NCBI GenBank assembly: GCA_964652235.1 | Contig: CAZZDK010000004.1 | Coordinates: 1 to 64,000, forward strand | Source of the DNA: CAZZDK01 sp964652235 | GTDB taxonomy: Bacteria; Pseudomonadota; Alphaproteobacteria; UBA9219 | Length of the DNA: 64,000 nt | Direction: 5' to 3' | In this document: positions 43,572 to 52,710 of the stretch, in pieces | Layout of the letters: each line of letters opens with the position of its first letter | Numbering within the stretch: position 1 is the stretch's first letter | Program-made: the position numbers and the translations under genes | The notes under the pieces: model-generated | Told to the model about the DNA's origin: nothing | What the model saw: only the letters and a program-made list of their open reading frames with translations | The model's database searches: none

Positions 43572-43750
43572 CAGGATTTCTTGGACTCTTTGATCTTGCC
43601 TTCTTTGAAGGTCACGTGCTTGCGCGCGCGCGGATCATACTTTTTCAGTTCAAGCTTTTTCGTGTTGTTTTTGGGGTTCTTCTTCGTGACGTAGAAGAAG
43701 CCCGTCCCTGCGGAACTGACGAGTTTGATGTCGTTTTTGGTCTTTGCCAT
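43571..43750 (-). CDS. rpmG: 50S ribosomal protein L33
   Basis: 59 residues, MAKTKNDIKLVSSAGTGFFY continuing with VTKKNPKNNTKKLELKKYDP and RARKHVTFKEGKIKESKKS. This is the zinc-free L33 form common in Proteobacteria (no CxxC pairs). The gene is short and easily missed. Its stop TGA shares one base with the rquA start (TGATG), implying coupling of a ribosomal protein with RquA. Confidence 0.95.
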   Translation of the reverse strand: MAKTKNDIKLVSSAGTGFFYVTKKNPKNNTKKLELKKYDPRARKHVTFKEGKIKESKKS

Positions 43751-43810
43751 GGTCTGTGCCTGTTTTCTGAGCGTTTAAGGGGCGCAATCTCCCGAAATAA
43801 GGGCCTTTTG

Positions 43811-45121
43811 TCAAGTTTTCTTGGTTTTCTTCAATGCCACCAAGGCCCTCTGGCGTGCCAGAGCATGATCGACAAAGGGCGGGGGATAATTTTTAATCCT
43901 ATCTCGCCCTTCGAGATTCCATGGTTCATGGATAAAAGGAGGTTTTAACCCTTTCAATTCAGGCACATAGCGCCGGATATAAGCGCCGTCCGGATCGAAC
44001 TTCCGCCCCTGCGTCACGGGATTGAAAATACGGAAAAAAGGCGCGACGTCGGCCCCGCAGCCAGCCACCCATTGCCAACTTGCCGCGTTATTGGCCAGAT
44101 CGGCATCGTTAAGTTTGTCCCAAAACCAGGCCGCGCCCTCCTGCCAGGGTAAAAGCAGGTCTTTAACCAAGAAAGACGCGACGATCATCCGCAGGCGGTT
44201 ATGCATCCAGCCTTCTTTCAAAAGCTGGCGCATACCTGCATCGACGATGGGGTAACCCGTCCTTCCCCTTTGCCAAGCTTCGAGCGCTTTTTTGTCCTTG
44301 CGCCAAGGCATTTTTGCGAAGGCCTTTTGCAGAGGCTTTTCCGGCAAATCCGGAAAATGGAACAGCAGGTGATAGGAAAACTCGCGCCAGAGCAGTTCTT
44401 TGAGAAAAACCTCGCCGCCCGCCGAAGCTTCAGGACGCGCCGCCATCGCGAACCGGACGGCGCACCAAACCTGGCGCGGTCCCAGCATTCCGAAATGCAG
44501 AAAAGTCGAAAGGCGTGACGTGCCGTCCTTATCGGGCCTGTCTCGCAAACGATGATAGTCGGGCAGAATCTTATCGATGAAATGACGCAACCTTTTCTGC
44601 GCCGTTTTTTCAGCCGGGTTGACGGCTTTCTTCGCTTTAATCGGAGTCTCCGGCTCCGGCGCGGCGCGGCAGGCTTTGGCGAAAGGCGTGAAAACCTTGA
44701 ACGGCCCGCCGCTTTTTGTCCGGACGGGCCAAGGTTCGAACAAAAGCGATGCGTTGAAACTTTTGACGGGAACGCCGAGTTTTTCTTCGATTTCCGCATC
44801 GCGCCGCCGGGCATAAGGTTCGTAAAGCCGGTTAAAAACAAGAAGGTCCGCGCCGCTTTCCAAGGCCAGTTTTTTCAAGATGACAAGAGGTTTTCCCTTT
44901 TTAACCGTCAGGGAGACGCCAAGCCTTTCAAGCCCCTGTTTCAGGCCGGACAAAGCCTCTTCAAGCGCCCGGCACGCGACCTTTCCCGGCCCCCAGGGAT
45001 CGTTCGGATCGCGGATAAAAACGGCCACAACCCGCCCTCGCCCCAAAGCGCAGGCCAACGCCGGGTTGTCGGCCAGCCGCAAATCCTGCCGCAACCAAAG
45101 GATCGTCGCTCCTTTTTTCAT
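43811..45121 (-). CDS. phrB: Deoxyribodipyrimidine photolyase (CPD class I)
   Basis: Light-driven repair of cyclobutane pyrimidine dimers, using FADH. 436 residues, slightly short for the family. N-terminal Rossmann domain ATILWLRQDLRLADNPAL; FAD-binding blocks TSRLSTFLHFG, WREFSYHLLFHFP, GYPIVDAGMRQLLKEGWMHNRLRM and LNDADLANNAASWQWVAGCGADVAPFFRIFNPVTQ. The conserved W in the FAD/DNA pocket is present. It lies upstream of rpmG on the same strand. Confidence 0.95.
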   Translation of the reverse strand: MKKGATILWLRQDLRLADNPALACALGRGRVVAVFIRDPNDPWGPGKVACRALEEALSGLKQGLERLGVSLTVKKGKPLVILKKLALESGADLLVFNRLYEPYARRRDAEIEEKLGVPVKSFNASLLFEPWPVRTKSGGPFKVFTPFAKACRAAPEPETPIKAKKAVNPAEKTAQKRLRHFIDKILPDYHRLRDRPDKDGTSRLSTFLHFGMLGPRQVWCAVRFAMAARPEASAGGEVFLKELLWREFSYHLLFHFPDLPEKPLQKAFAKMPWRKDKKALEAWQRGRTGYPIVDAGMRQLLKEGWMHNRLRMIVASFLVKDLLLPWQEGAAWFWDKLNDADLANNAASWQWVAGCGADVAPFFRIFNPVTQGRKFDPDGAYIRRYVPELKGLKPPFIHEPWNLEGRDRIKNYPPPFVDHALARQRALVALKKTKKT

Positions 45122-45210
45122 AAAACCAGCATGGCAAAGCGGCAGCCAATTGCAAGCGCCAAGCGAAAAGGCTAAACCGGGGACGTCCTCTCTTTCAAGG
45201 AATCCGCGCC

Positions 45211-47061
45211 GTGAAAATGCCGAACATACGTTTGTCCGCCGAAAAAAAGGCTCTTATCAAAAAGTTCTTCCTTTTCTTTTTCGCCGCTTTAGGCGTCGGG
45301 CTTTCCCTTGTGATTCTCGTCTTGGTCCTGAGTCTTCGTTCCTGGCTTGGCGGATCAAGGGGCGAATCCTCGCCGCCCGAAAGCATGGTCCTTTTCCTGG
45401 ATTTCTCCCGCCCTATCGTCGAAAAGCCGCGCGATTTCAGCTTTTCCCTTTCCGCCCTACTGGACGACGAAAAGGAAACGGCCCTTTACACCATCGTCCG
45501 CGCGATCGAGGAAGCCAAAGACGACCCGCGCCTCAAAGGGATCGTCGCGCGTTTCGACAGCGCGACGCCGCCCGCTCTTTTTCAGGTCCAGGAAATCGCT
45601 CCGGCGCTTCGTTCTTTCCGGGAAAGCGGCAAACCGACCTACAGTTTTGCGACGAGTTACGGCTCCTTTTCCAAGGGCGGCGCGCTTTACGCGCTGGCCA
45701 GCCAGTTTCAACATATCTGGCTGCAACCCGTCGGATCGGTTGGATTGACGGGCCTCGGCGTCGAAACGCCTTTTGCCAAAACCGCGCTTGAGAAAATCGG
45801 CGTGCAGGCCAATTTCATGAGACGCGAGGAATATAAGTCGGTGATGGAGAACGTCTCTCGCGACGGCTTTTCCGAAACCGTTCGGTCGAATATGCAAAGC
45901 ATGATGGCGAGCTTGCGCGCCCAGCTCGTCCGCGAAATCTCCCAAGGGCTAAATCTTAAGAGCCCGCAGGCCGAAAAACTGCTCGCGGAAGGGCCTTACA
46001 CGGCTTCCGAGGCCTTGAGGGCGAAGCTTGTCTCCAAGCTGGGCTATCAGGACGAGGTGGCTGAAGAAATCAAGCAAAAGGCCGGAAAGGACGTTCATCT
46101 CATCGACCCCGGCACCTATCTCTATTACATCGCGAAGGAAAAGAAGGCTAAACCGAAGGCTTCCGTGGCCTTTATTCATGCCGAAGGCCTGATCACGGAC
46201 CAACCCTCGCGCGGGACCCGACGCATGGCGAAAAGAGACGTGATCGACACCGAAGCGCTTGTTGACGCCTTCGCGAAAGCCGCAGACGATCCCGACATCA
46301 AGGCCGTTCTGTTTCGCGTAAGCAGCCCCGGCGGTTCGCCCGCCGCCTCGGAAACCATCCGCCGCGCCTTGCTGCGCGTGAAGAAAGAGGGCAAGCCCGT
46401 CATCGTCTCCATGGGACAGGTCGCGGCTTCGGGCGGTTATTGGATTTCCATGGACGCCGACAGAATCATCGCCGATCCCGCGACGGTTACCGGCTCCATC
46501 GGCGTGGTGGCGGGCAAGTTCGTTCTCGGCGGGCTTTACGACAAGCTCGGCGTCAAATGGGAAAATCTTGAAACGGACGGCAATGCCGGGCTTTGGTCCA
46601 CCCGCCGAACCTTCGGCCCCAGGGAGCAGGAAAGGATCAACGCCCTGCTCGACGAAACTTACGGCGCCTTTCTGACGAACGTCTCGGCGGCAAGAAAAAT
46701 TCCCATGACTAAAATGCCTTCCGTCGCCAAGGGTCGCGTCTTCACGGGCGAACAAGCCCTCAAGGCCGGACTTGTGGACGAACTGGGCGGCATGAAGGCG
46801 GCCATCGCCGCCGTCAAAAAAGGGTTGAAACTCGAACAAACGGACAAGATTGCCCTTGTTTTGCTGCCCGAACCCGAAACGGCGAGCACGTTTGTCCTGC
46901 GCCTTTTGCAAAACCTGGATCTCGGCGCTTTTCTCTTTCCCGGCTTCTTCGCGCGGCTTGAGAAATTGGAGGCGGCGTTCGGCCCCCTGCTCGACGAGAT
47001 GGAGGAAAGCGGCGCGGTCCGCGCAGTCCTGCCCGCGTTTTATCTGAAGACGGGTTGGTAA
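45211..47061 (+). CDS. sppA: Signal peptide peptidase SppA (67K type)
   Basis: Membrane-anchored serine/lysine protease that degrades cleaved signal peptides in the periplasm. 616 residues, two SppA repeats. TM helix about 17-44; catalytic Lys in MRREEYKSVMENVSRDGF (about 206-222); nucleophile Ser in GQVAASGGYWISMDAD (about 404-419), with SSPGGSPAASE upstream. GTG start at 45211 fits the AAGGAA site; an ATG is two codons later. Confidence 0.93.
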   Translation: MKMPNIRLSAEKKALIKKFFLFFFAALGVGLSLVILVLVLSLRSWLGGSRGESSPPESMVLFLDFSRPIVEKPRDFSFSLSALLDDEKETALYTIVRAIEEAKDDPRLKGIVARFDSATPPALFQVQEIAPALRSFRESGKPTYSFATSYGSFSKGGALYALASQFQHIWLQPVGSVGLTGLGVETPFAKTALEKIGVQANFMRREEYKSVMENVSRDGFSETVRSNMQSMMASLRAQLVREISQGLNLKSPQAEKLLAEGPYTASEALRAKLVSKLGYQDEVAEEIKQKAGKDVHLIDPGTYLYYIAKEKKAKPKASVAFIHAEGLITDQPSRGTRRMAKRDVIDTEALVDAFAKAADDPDIKAVLFRVSSPGGSPAASETIRRALLRVKKEGKPVIVSMGQVAASGGYWISMDADRIIADPATVTGSIGVVAGKFVLGGLYDKLGVKWENLETDGNAGLWSTRRTFGPREQERINALLDETYGAFLTNVSAARKIPMTKMPSVAKGRVFTGEQALKAGLVDELGGMKAAIAAVKKGLKLEQTDKIALVLLPEPETASTFVLRLLQNLDLGAFLFPGFFARLEKLEAAFGPLLDEMEESGAVRAVLPAFYLKTGW

Positions 47062-47067
47062 GGTTCT

Positions 47068-47625
47068 TTAATTCTCGAAATGCTTTTCGCTGGCGCGCCA
47101 GTAATCGTAGCCGGTGATGAGCGTCAAGCCGCCCGCGATCCATAAAAGCAAATCGCCGATGGGCGTGGCGGGAATCCACCAGGGCGCGTTGTCGCTGCCC
47201 ACCATTAAAAAACCGAGCGCGATAAGCTGGATCGTCGTCTTCCACTTGGCAAGGTGACTGACCGGCACGCTTACGCGCAGATCGGCGAGAAACTCGCGCA
47301 GGCCCGAAACCGCTACTTCACGCAAAAGAATGACCAGGGCAGGAAAAACGGCCAAGCCGGATATCTTCCCGCTGTTCACAAGCAAAAGCAAAACGGCGGA
47401 AACAAGAAGCTTGTCGGCAATAGGGTCGAGAAACTGGCCGAGCCGCGAGACCTGATTGTCGCGCCGCGCGAGATAGCCGTCGAGATAATCCGTCACGCCC
47501 GCGAGCGTGAAGAGAAACCATGCGAGCCATGCCGCCCACCCGAAAGGCAAGGCGAGCAAAAAAAGGATGGCGGGGATGATAAGAATGCGCGAAAGGGTCA
47601 GTTTATTGGCAAGGGTTTTGAACAT
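47068..47625 (-). CDS. pgsA: CDP-diacylglycerol-glycerol-3-phosphate 3-phosphatidyltransferase
   Basis: Makes phosphatidylglycerol phosphate. 185 residues with several membrane helices and the CDP-alcohol phosphotransferase motif D-x2-DG-x2-AR-x8-G-x3-D-x3-D, seen as DYLDGYLARRDNQVSRLGQF with LDPIADK (about 46-72). Downstream of uvrC on the same strand, 36 bases apart, a common pair in Alphaproteobacteria. Confidence 0.95.
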   Translation of the reverse strand: MFKTLANKLTLSRILIIPAILFLLALPFGWAAWLAWFLFTLAGVTDYLDGYLARRDNQVSRLGQFLDPIADKLLVSAVLLLLVNSGKISGLAVFPALVILLREVAVSGLREFLADLRVSVPVSHLAKWKTTIQLIALGFLMVGSDNAPWWIPATPIGDLLLWIAGGLTLITGYDYWRASEKHFEN

Positions 47626-47661
47626 GGCGGTCTCGCACTAAAGGGAAGAGACGGTTTCTTT

Positions 47662-49503
47662 TTATCCCTTCTCATGAAAATAATCATATATTTTTTGAGC
47701 CAAGGCGGCGCTAACGCCTGAGACACGCGCCAACTCCTCAGCTCCGGCGCCCGCCACGGCCCGACCCGACCCAAAGACTCGCAGAAGGGCTTTCTTTCTG
47801 GCCGCGCCGACGCCCGGAATATCCTCCAGTCCGGTGACGTCGATGGCGCAGGTCCGCCGGGCGCGGTGCGCGCCGACGGCAAAACGGTGCGCTTCGTCAC
47901 GCAGTCGCTGAAGGTAATAAAGCACCGGATCGTCGGGAGGTAGCGTAAGTGGCTGTTTTCCCTTGATAAAAAATCGTTCACGCCCGGCATTGCGATCCGG
48001 CCCCTTGGCGATCCCCACAACGGCTACGCCCGAAACGCCCAAATCTTCCAAGACTTTTTGAACCCTGCCAAGCTGGCCCGCCCCGCCGTCGATCAAAAGC
48101 AGATCGGGCCACGAATTCGAACGCCTCTTCGGGTCTTCTTCAAGCAACCTCTTAAACCGACGGGACAATACCTCCTGCATCATGGCAAAATCGTCGTCGG
48201 TCCGGGCCGATCTGATATTGAACTTGCGATAATTCTTTTTGAGAAACCCTTCCGGCCCCGCCACGATCATCGCGCCGACGGCAAACGCGCCGGACAAGTG
48301 GGAATTATCGTAAACCTCGATACGCTCCGGCGGCTTTTTAAGGCCGAAAAGCTCGGCCACGCGGACCAAAAGCTTTTTCTGTTCCGTCGCCTCGGCCACT
48401 TTGCGCCCCAGGGCCGCGCGGGCATTGGCCAGCGCTTGCGTGACAAGCCGTTTCCCGCGCCCCCGCTCCGACACGGCCAGACGAACCTTGCGTCCTGCTT
48501 TTTGGCTTAGAGCTTCCTGAAGAAGAGAAGTATTGTCCGGCTCTTCGCTTAAAAAGATTTGCGGTGGCGGCTCCAGCCCTGCGTAAAACTGACCCAGGAA
48601 AGCGGCGAGGATTTCCCCCGTTTCCGTCTGCCCGTCGTGAGAAGGAAAATAAACCTTCGTGCCGCAATTCCGGTCCGCCCGGTAGAAAAAGACCTGAACC
48701 GCGCTGCGCCCCCCGGCGCGGTAAAGCGCGATGACGTCCGCGTCGCCAAGGCCCGCCAGATCGATGTCCTGCCGCGCCTGAACGCTTGTCAGAACGCGAA
48801 TGCGATCGCGCAGAAAAGCCGCGCGTTCGTAATCGAGCGCCTCGCTGGCTTTTTGCATTTCGTCTGCCATCTCTCTTTGCAACGCCTGACTCTGCCCGCG
48901 CAGAAAGGCGCAAGCGTCGCGCACCTGGCGTCCGTAAGCCGCCTCATCCACCTTGCCTACGCAGGGTGCGGTGCAGCGTTTGATGTGGTACTGCAGGCAG
49001 GGCCGCGAGCGCCCCGCGAAGACGTTGTCCGAGCAGGTCCGCAACATGAAAGCCCGCGCCAAGAGTCCCAGCGTTTCCGTCACCGCCCCGCCGGAAGCGA
49101 AAGGACCGAAATAAAGGCCTTTGCGCGTTTTCGCGCCGCGATGTTTCAAAAGCTGCGGAAACGGATGGTCCTGCGTGATAAGGATAAAGGGAAAGCTTTT
49201 GTCGTCGCGCAAAAGAACGTTGTAGGGCGGCAGGAACTGTTGAATGAGATTGGCCTCAAGCAAAAGGGCCTCGGCCTCGGTGCGCGTCGTGACGATTTCC
49301 AGACCGCGCGTCCGCGCCACCATGCGTTGCAGCCGAACGGGCAGGCGGGAGATTTGGGTATAGGAAGCGACGCGGTTCCTAAGATTCTTCGCCTTGCCGA
49401 CGTAAAGAACGCCGCCGTCCGCCGCCAACATCCGGTAGGTGCCGGGCGCCGCGGGCAAGGTTTTGATCTGCGCGCGAAGAACGGCGATCCCCTCTTCGAT
49501 CAT
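47662..49503 (-). CDS. uvrC: Excinuclease ABC subunit C
   Basis: Makes both incisions in nucleotide excision repair. 613 residues: GIY-YIG endonuclease domain (GTYRML...VLYVGKAKNLRNRV, about 20-50), cysteine cluster region CLQYHIKRCTAPCVGKV, UVR motif (ALQREMADEMQKASEALDYERAAFLRDRI), RNase H-like C-terminal nuclease (YDNSHLSGAFAVGAMIV and LLIDGGAGQL), and terminal helix-hairpin-helix pair. The start overlaps the NDUFS4-type gene by 4 bases. Confidence 0.96.
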   Translation of the reverse strand: MIEEGIAVLRAQIKTLPAAPGTYRMLAADGGVLYVGKAKNLRNRVASYTQISRLPVRLQRMVARTRGLEIVTTRTEAEALLLEANLIQQFLPPYNVLLRDDKSFPFILITQDHPFPQLLKHRGAKTRKGLYFGPFASGGAVTETLGLLARAFMLRTCSDNVFAGRSRPCLQYHIKRCTAPCVGKVDEAAYGRQVRDACAFLRGQSQALQREMADEMQKASEALDYERAAFLRDRIRVLTSVQARQDIDLAGLGDADVIALYRAGGRSAVQVFFYRADRNCGTKVYFPSHDGQTETGEILAAFLGQFYAGLEPPPQIFLSEEPDNTSLLQEALSQKAGRKVRLAVSERGRGKRLVTQALANARAALGRKVAEATEQKKLLVRVAELFGLKKPPERIEVYDNSHLSGAFAVGAMIVAGPEGFLKKNYRKFNIRSARTDDDFAMMQEVLSRRFKRLLEEDPKRRSNSWPDLLLIDGGAGQLGRVQKVLEDLGVSGVAVVGIAKGPDRNAGRERFFIKGKQPLTLPPDDPVLYYLQRLRDEAHRFAVGAHRARRTCAIDVTGLEDIPGVGAARKKALLRVFGSGRAVAGAGAEELARVSGVSAALAQKIYDYFHEKG

Positions 49504-49814
49504 CGAACGCCGTCCCGCCTTCGGTCGGGATTGAAATTGTCGAGATAGCTTCTGGGCACAACACGTCGCTCATTTGGTTCCTCGATCATGACCGTCCAGC
49601 CTTGCTTGCGCGCGAAAGATTCCGCCTCTTCGCGGCTCGAAAAGCGCAAGCGCCCGCGCAGACTCGACAAAGAATCGTCCGCCGCGATCCAGCCCATTAA
49701 AGGCTCCGGCGCGCGGGGGGTTTCAAGCTCCGGCTCGATCAGCCAAGCCTGCTCCCTGCACCCGCAGGCCGATTGCGTGACGGAAACGGACGGTTTTAAG
49801 ATTCGAACGCGCAT
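49500..49814 (-). CDS. Complex I accessory subunit, NDUFS4 (ETC_C1) family
   Basis: 104 residues. The blocks WIAADDSLSSLRGRLRFSSREEAESFARKQGWTVMI and RSYLDNFNPDRR match the NADH dehydrogenase 18-kDa/NDUFS4 family, an alphaproteobacterial and mitochondrial supernumerary subunit of complex I. It overlaps uvrC by 4 bases (ATGA) and is not near nuo genes here. Confidence 0.92.
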   Translation of the reverse strand: MRVRILKPSVSVTQSACGCREQAWLIEPELETPRAPEPLMGWIAADDSLSSLRGRLRFSSREEAESFARKQGWTVMIEEPNERRVVPRSYLDNFNPDRRRDGVR

Positions 49815-49913
49815 GAAGACTCCTTCAAGGAAAGCCCAGTTTACTTCATTCGCCCCCTTCTGGAAAGACAGCGGCCTTTACGCCTCACGCCGCGGGTGAT
49901 AGGAAAACCGACC

Positions 49914-50507
49914 ATGAATCAAGAAACGCCCTCTCTCCCCCGCGTCGAATACGATTTTCCGTCCGATCCGAAGAATTGGTCGCGAATCGCCCTTGTGGGC
50001 GAGGCGCCGGGAAAAGACGAAGTTCGGCTCGGCCACCCCTTTGTGGGGCGTAGCGGCCAGCTTTTGAACGAGGTTTTAGCCAAGGCGGGCATTGAAAGAC
50101 CCCGCTGCCTTGTCGCGAACGTCTTCCGCCTTCAGCCGCCGGGCAATAAGGTGGGCCATTTCTTTTCCTCCCGTCGGGCCGCCAAGGAAGCCGGAAAGGC
50201 TCTGGCCGAAGAATGGGGAGCGTTTGGAAGCGCCTGGTGCCTTGAGGAATACTCTAAAGAGATTAATAAGTTAAAGGACGTTCTTCATTCTCTCTCGCCA
50301 CGCGTCATCGTCGCGTTGGGCCGAACGCCTCTCTGGGCTTTAACAGGCCAAAACGGCCTTTTGGACAAGGTCGGACAGCGCCTCGAAGGACGGCTTGTTC
50401 CGGGAATCCCGGTCATCCCGACCTATCATCCCAGTTTCATTCTGCGTGGGAACTGGAGACTTCAAGATCAATGGGTTAGTCACTTGCTTTTCGCTGCATC
50501 GCAATAA
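49914..50507 (+). CDS. Uracil-DNA glycosylase superfamily protein lacking Fe-S cysteines
   Basis: 197 residues. IALVGEAPGKDEVRLGHPFVGRSGQLLNEVLAKAGI (about 24-59) and PTYHPSFILRG near the C-terminus are the motif 1 and motif 3 regions of family 4/5 UDGs. Only two cysteines exist, so the 4Fe-4S ligands of family 4 are absent. It may be an active cluster-less relative or have another base-handling role. The start at 49914 follows an AGGAAA site. Confidence 0.75.
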   Translation: MNQETPSLPRVEYDFPSDPKNWSRIALVGEAPGKDEVRLGHPFVGRSGQLLNEVLAKAGIERPRCLVANVFRLQPPGNKVGHFFSSRRAAKEAGKALAEEWGAFGSAWCLEEYSKEINKLKDVLHSLSPRVIVALGRTPLWALTGQNGLLDKVGQRLEGRLVPGIPVIPTYHPSFILRGNWRLQDQWVSHLLFAASQ

Positions 50508-50638
50508 AAACAGCCTCTTATGTTGCCATCGGGTAACGGATTCCTTGCATCTTGCCTTCCTGAAGGGCTAATCATTCGCCCCATCCTCGAAAGGTGCTAA
50601 CTTTCGCGATCAGGATTCGCGCCCGCAGGAGATATGCT

Positions 50639-52654
50639 TTGAATACGCCGCCGAAAATTAAGAAAACCGAGATTACCGACAGCGCCAGCGAGGGCTGCGC
50701 CCTCGACCCGGCGGACGTGTGCGTGCGCAAAGCGGGCCGTCCCGCGACGCCTCTTTTGGACACGGTTAAAGGCGTCGAGGATTTGCGCCGATTGCCCCTC
50801 GACAAACTCCAACAACTGGCCGACGAGATCCGCGACGAGGTTATCCATACCGTCTCGATGACCGGCGGCCACCTCGGCTCCGGCTTGGGCGTGGTCGAGC
50901 TGACCGTCGCGCTTCATTACGTTTTCAACACGCCGACGGACACGCTCATCTGGGACGTCGGCCATCAAGTCTATCCGCACAAGATCCTGACGGGCAGAAG
51001 GGATCGGATCCACACCCTGCGCCAGGGCGGCGGGCTTTCCGGCTTCACCAAACGCGCGGAAAGCGTTTTCGATCCGTTCGGCGCGGGCCACAGCTCGACG
51101 TCGATTTCGGCGGCGCTCGGCTTCGCGATAGGGCGCGATTTCAACCGAAAGAAAAACCAGGTCATCGCCGTCATCGGCGACGGCTCCATCAGCGCGGGCA
51201 TGGCCTATGAGGCCCTGAACAATGCGGGCGCTTCCAATTCCCGGTTGATCGTCATTCTGAACGACAACGATATGTCCATCGCGCCGCCGACCGGGGCGAT
51301 CAGCGCCTATCTTTCGCGCATCGCCTCGTCCAAGGAATACCGCAATCTGCGCCACCTGGCCAAAGAGTTCGCCAACATCTTCCCGCGCCCGATCAAGGAA
51401 GCCGCCCGCAAGGCCGAGCATTACGCGCGGGGCATGGTCACGGGCGGCACCTTGTTCGAAGAGATGGGTTTTTACTATGTCGGCCCCATCGACGGGCACA
51501 ATTTCGACCATCTGATACCTGTTTTGGAAAATGTCCGCGACGATCCGCAGGGCGGGCCGGTTCTGATCCATATCGTGACGCAAAAGGGCCGGGGCTACGC
51601 GCCCGCCGAATGCGCGCCGGATAAAATGCACGGCGTGGCCAGGTTCAACATCGTCACGGGCGCGCAGGACAAGCCGAAAAACACGCCCCCCTCCTACACG
51701 CGGGTGTTCGGCGAAGCCTTGGCCAAGGAAGCCGAACGCGACGAGAAGATCGTGGGCATCACGGCAGCCATGCCCGCCGGAACGGGCCTTGATATTCTGG
51801 GCAAACGTTTCCCGGATCGTTTGTTCGACGTCGGAATCGCCGAGCAGCACGCGGTGACCTTTGCCGCAGGCCTGGCCTGCGAGGGCCTTAAGCCCTTCTG
51901 CGCCATCTATTCCTCGTTTATGCAGCGGGCCTACGACCAGGTTATGCACGACGTGGTGCTGCAAAAGCTCCCCGTCCGCCTGGTGATGGACCGCGCGGGT
52001 CTTGTCGGCGCCGACGGCGCGACCCATGCCGGGTCTTTCGATCTGGCCTTTATGGGCTGCCTGCCGGACATCGTTGTCATGTCTCCCTCGGACGAGGCTG
52101 AACTGGTCCATATGGTCGCGACGGCCTTGGCGCTGGACGACGCGCCTTCCGCCCTGCGCTATCCGCGCGGCGATGGAATCGGCGTCGAGATTCCCGATTA
52201 CGGCACGCCTTTGCCCCTCGGTAAGGGCCGGATCGTCAAGGAAGGAAGCAAGGTGGCGCTTTTGAGCCTCGGCACCCGCCTGACCGAATGCCTCAAGGCT
52301 GCGTCGGACTTGGACGCGAGGGGGCTTTCCACGACGGTGGCAGATATGCGTTTCGCCAAGCCGCTTGATCTGGACTTGATCTTACGCCTGGCGCAAAACC
52401 ACGAAATCGTCATTACGATCGAGGAAGGCTCTATCGGCGGCTTCGGCAGTCACGTCCTGCACCACCTGGCGAATGCGGGCGCGATGGATCGGGGGCTTAA
52501 GATACGTTCGATGACCCTGCCGGACGTTTTCCAATGCCAGGACACGCCCTTCAGGCAGTACGAAGAGGCGGGCCTGAACGCGAGGCACATCGTGGCGCGG
52601 GCCTTGTCCGCCCTGGGGCAGGAAAAAGAGGCCAGAGCCGCCCTCGGCGCCTGA
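50639..52654 (+). CDS. dxs: 1-deoxy-D-xylulose-5-phosphate synthase
   Basis: First step of the MEP isoprenoid pathway (pyruvate + glyceraldehyde-3-phosphate, thiamine-PP dependent). 671 residues with TTG start at 50639, selected for the AGGAG site 7 bases upstream; the open frame extends 15 codons further. TPP site GDGSISAGMAYEALNNA (about 180-196), N-terminal GGHLGSGLGVVELTVALHY, C-terminal GATHAGSFDL. It has a longer N-terminal lead than E. coli DXS. Isoprenoid product would feed ubiquinone tails and possibly hopanoids. Confidence 0.95.
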   Translation: MNTPPKIKKTEITDSASEGCALDPADVCVRKAGRPATPLLDTVKGVEDLRRLPLDKLQQLADEIRDEVIHTVSMTGGHLGSGLGVVELTVALHYVFNTPTDTLIWDVGHQVYPHKILTGRRDRIHTLRQGGGLSGFTKRAESVFDPFGAGHSSTSISAALGFAIGRDFNRKKNQVIAVIGDGSISAGMAYEALNNAGASNSRLIVILNDNDMSIAPPTGAISAYLSRIASSKEYRNLRHLAKEFANIFPRPIKEAARKAEHYARGMVTGGTLFEEMGFYYVGPIDGHNFDHLIPVLENVRDDPQGGPVLIHIVTQKGRGYAPAECAPDKMHGVARFNIVTGAQDKPKNTPPSYTRVFGEALAKEAERDEKIVGITAAMPAGTGLDILGKRFPDRLFDVGIAEQHAVTFAAGLACEGLKPFCAIYSSFMQRAYDQVMHDVVLQKLPVRLVMDRAGLVGADGATHAGSFDLAFMGCLPDIVVMSPSDEAELVHMVATALALDDAPSALRYPRGDGIGVEIPDYGTPLPLGKGRIVKEGSKVALLSLGTRLTECLKAASDLDARGLSTTVADMRFAKPLDLDLILRLAQNHEIVITIEEGSIGGFGSHVLHHLANAGAMDRGLKIRSMTLPDVFQCQDTPFRQYEEAGLNARHIVARALSALGQEKEARAALGA

Positions 52655-52710
52655 AATCCGCCTCAATCTTTTGTGAAAAGCTTCGAATCTTCGGTCCAAT
52701 GGAAAGTCTT

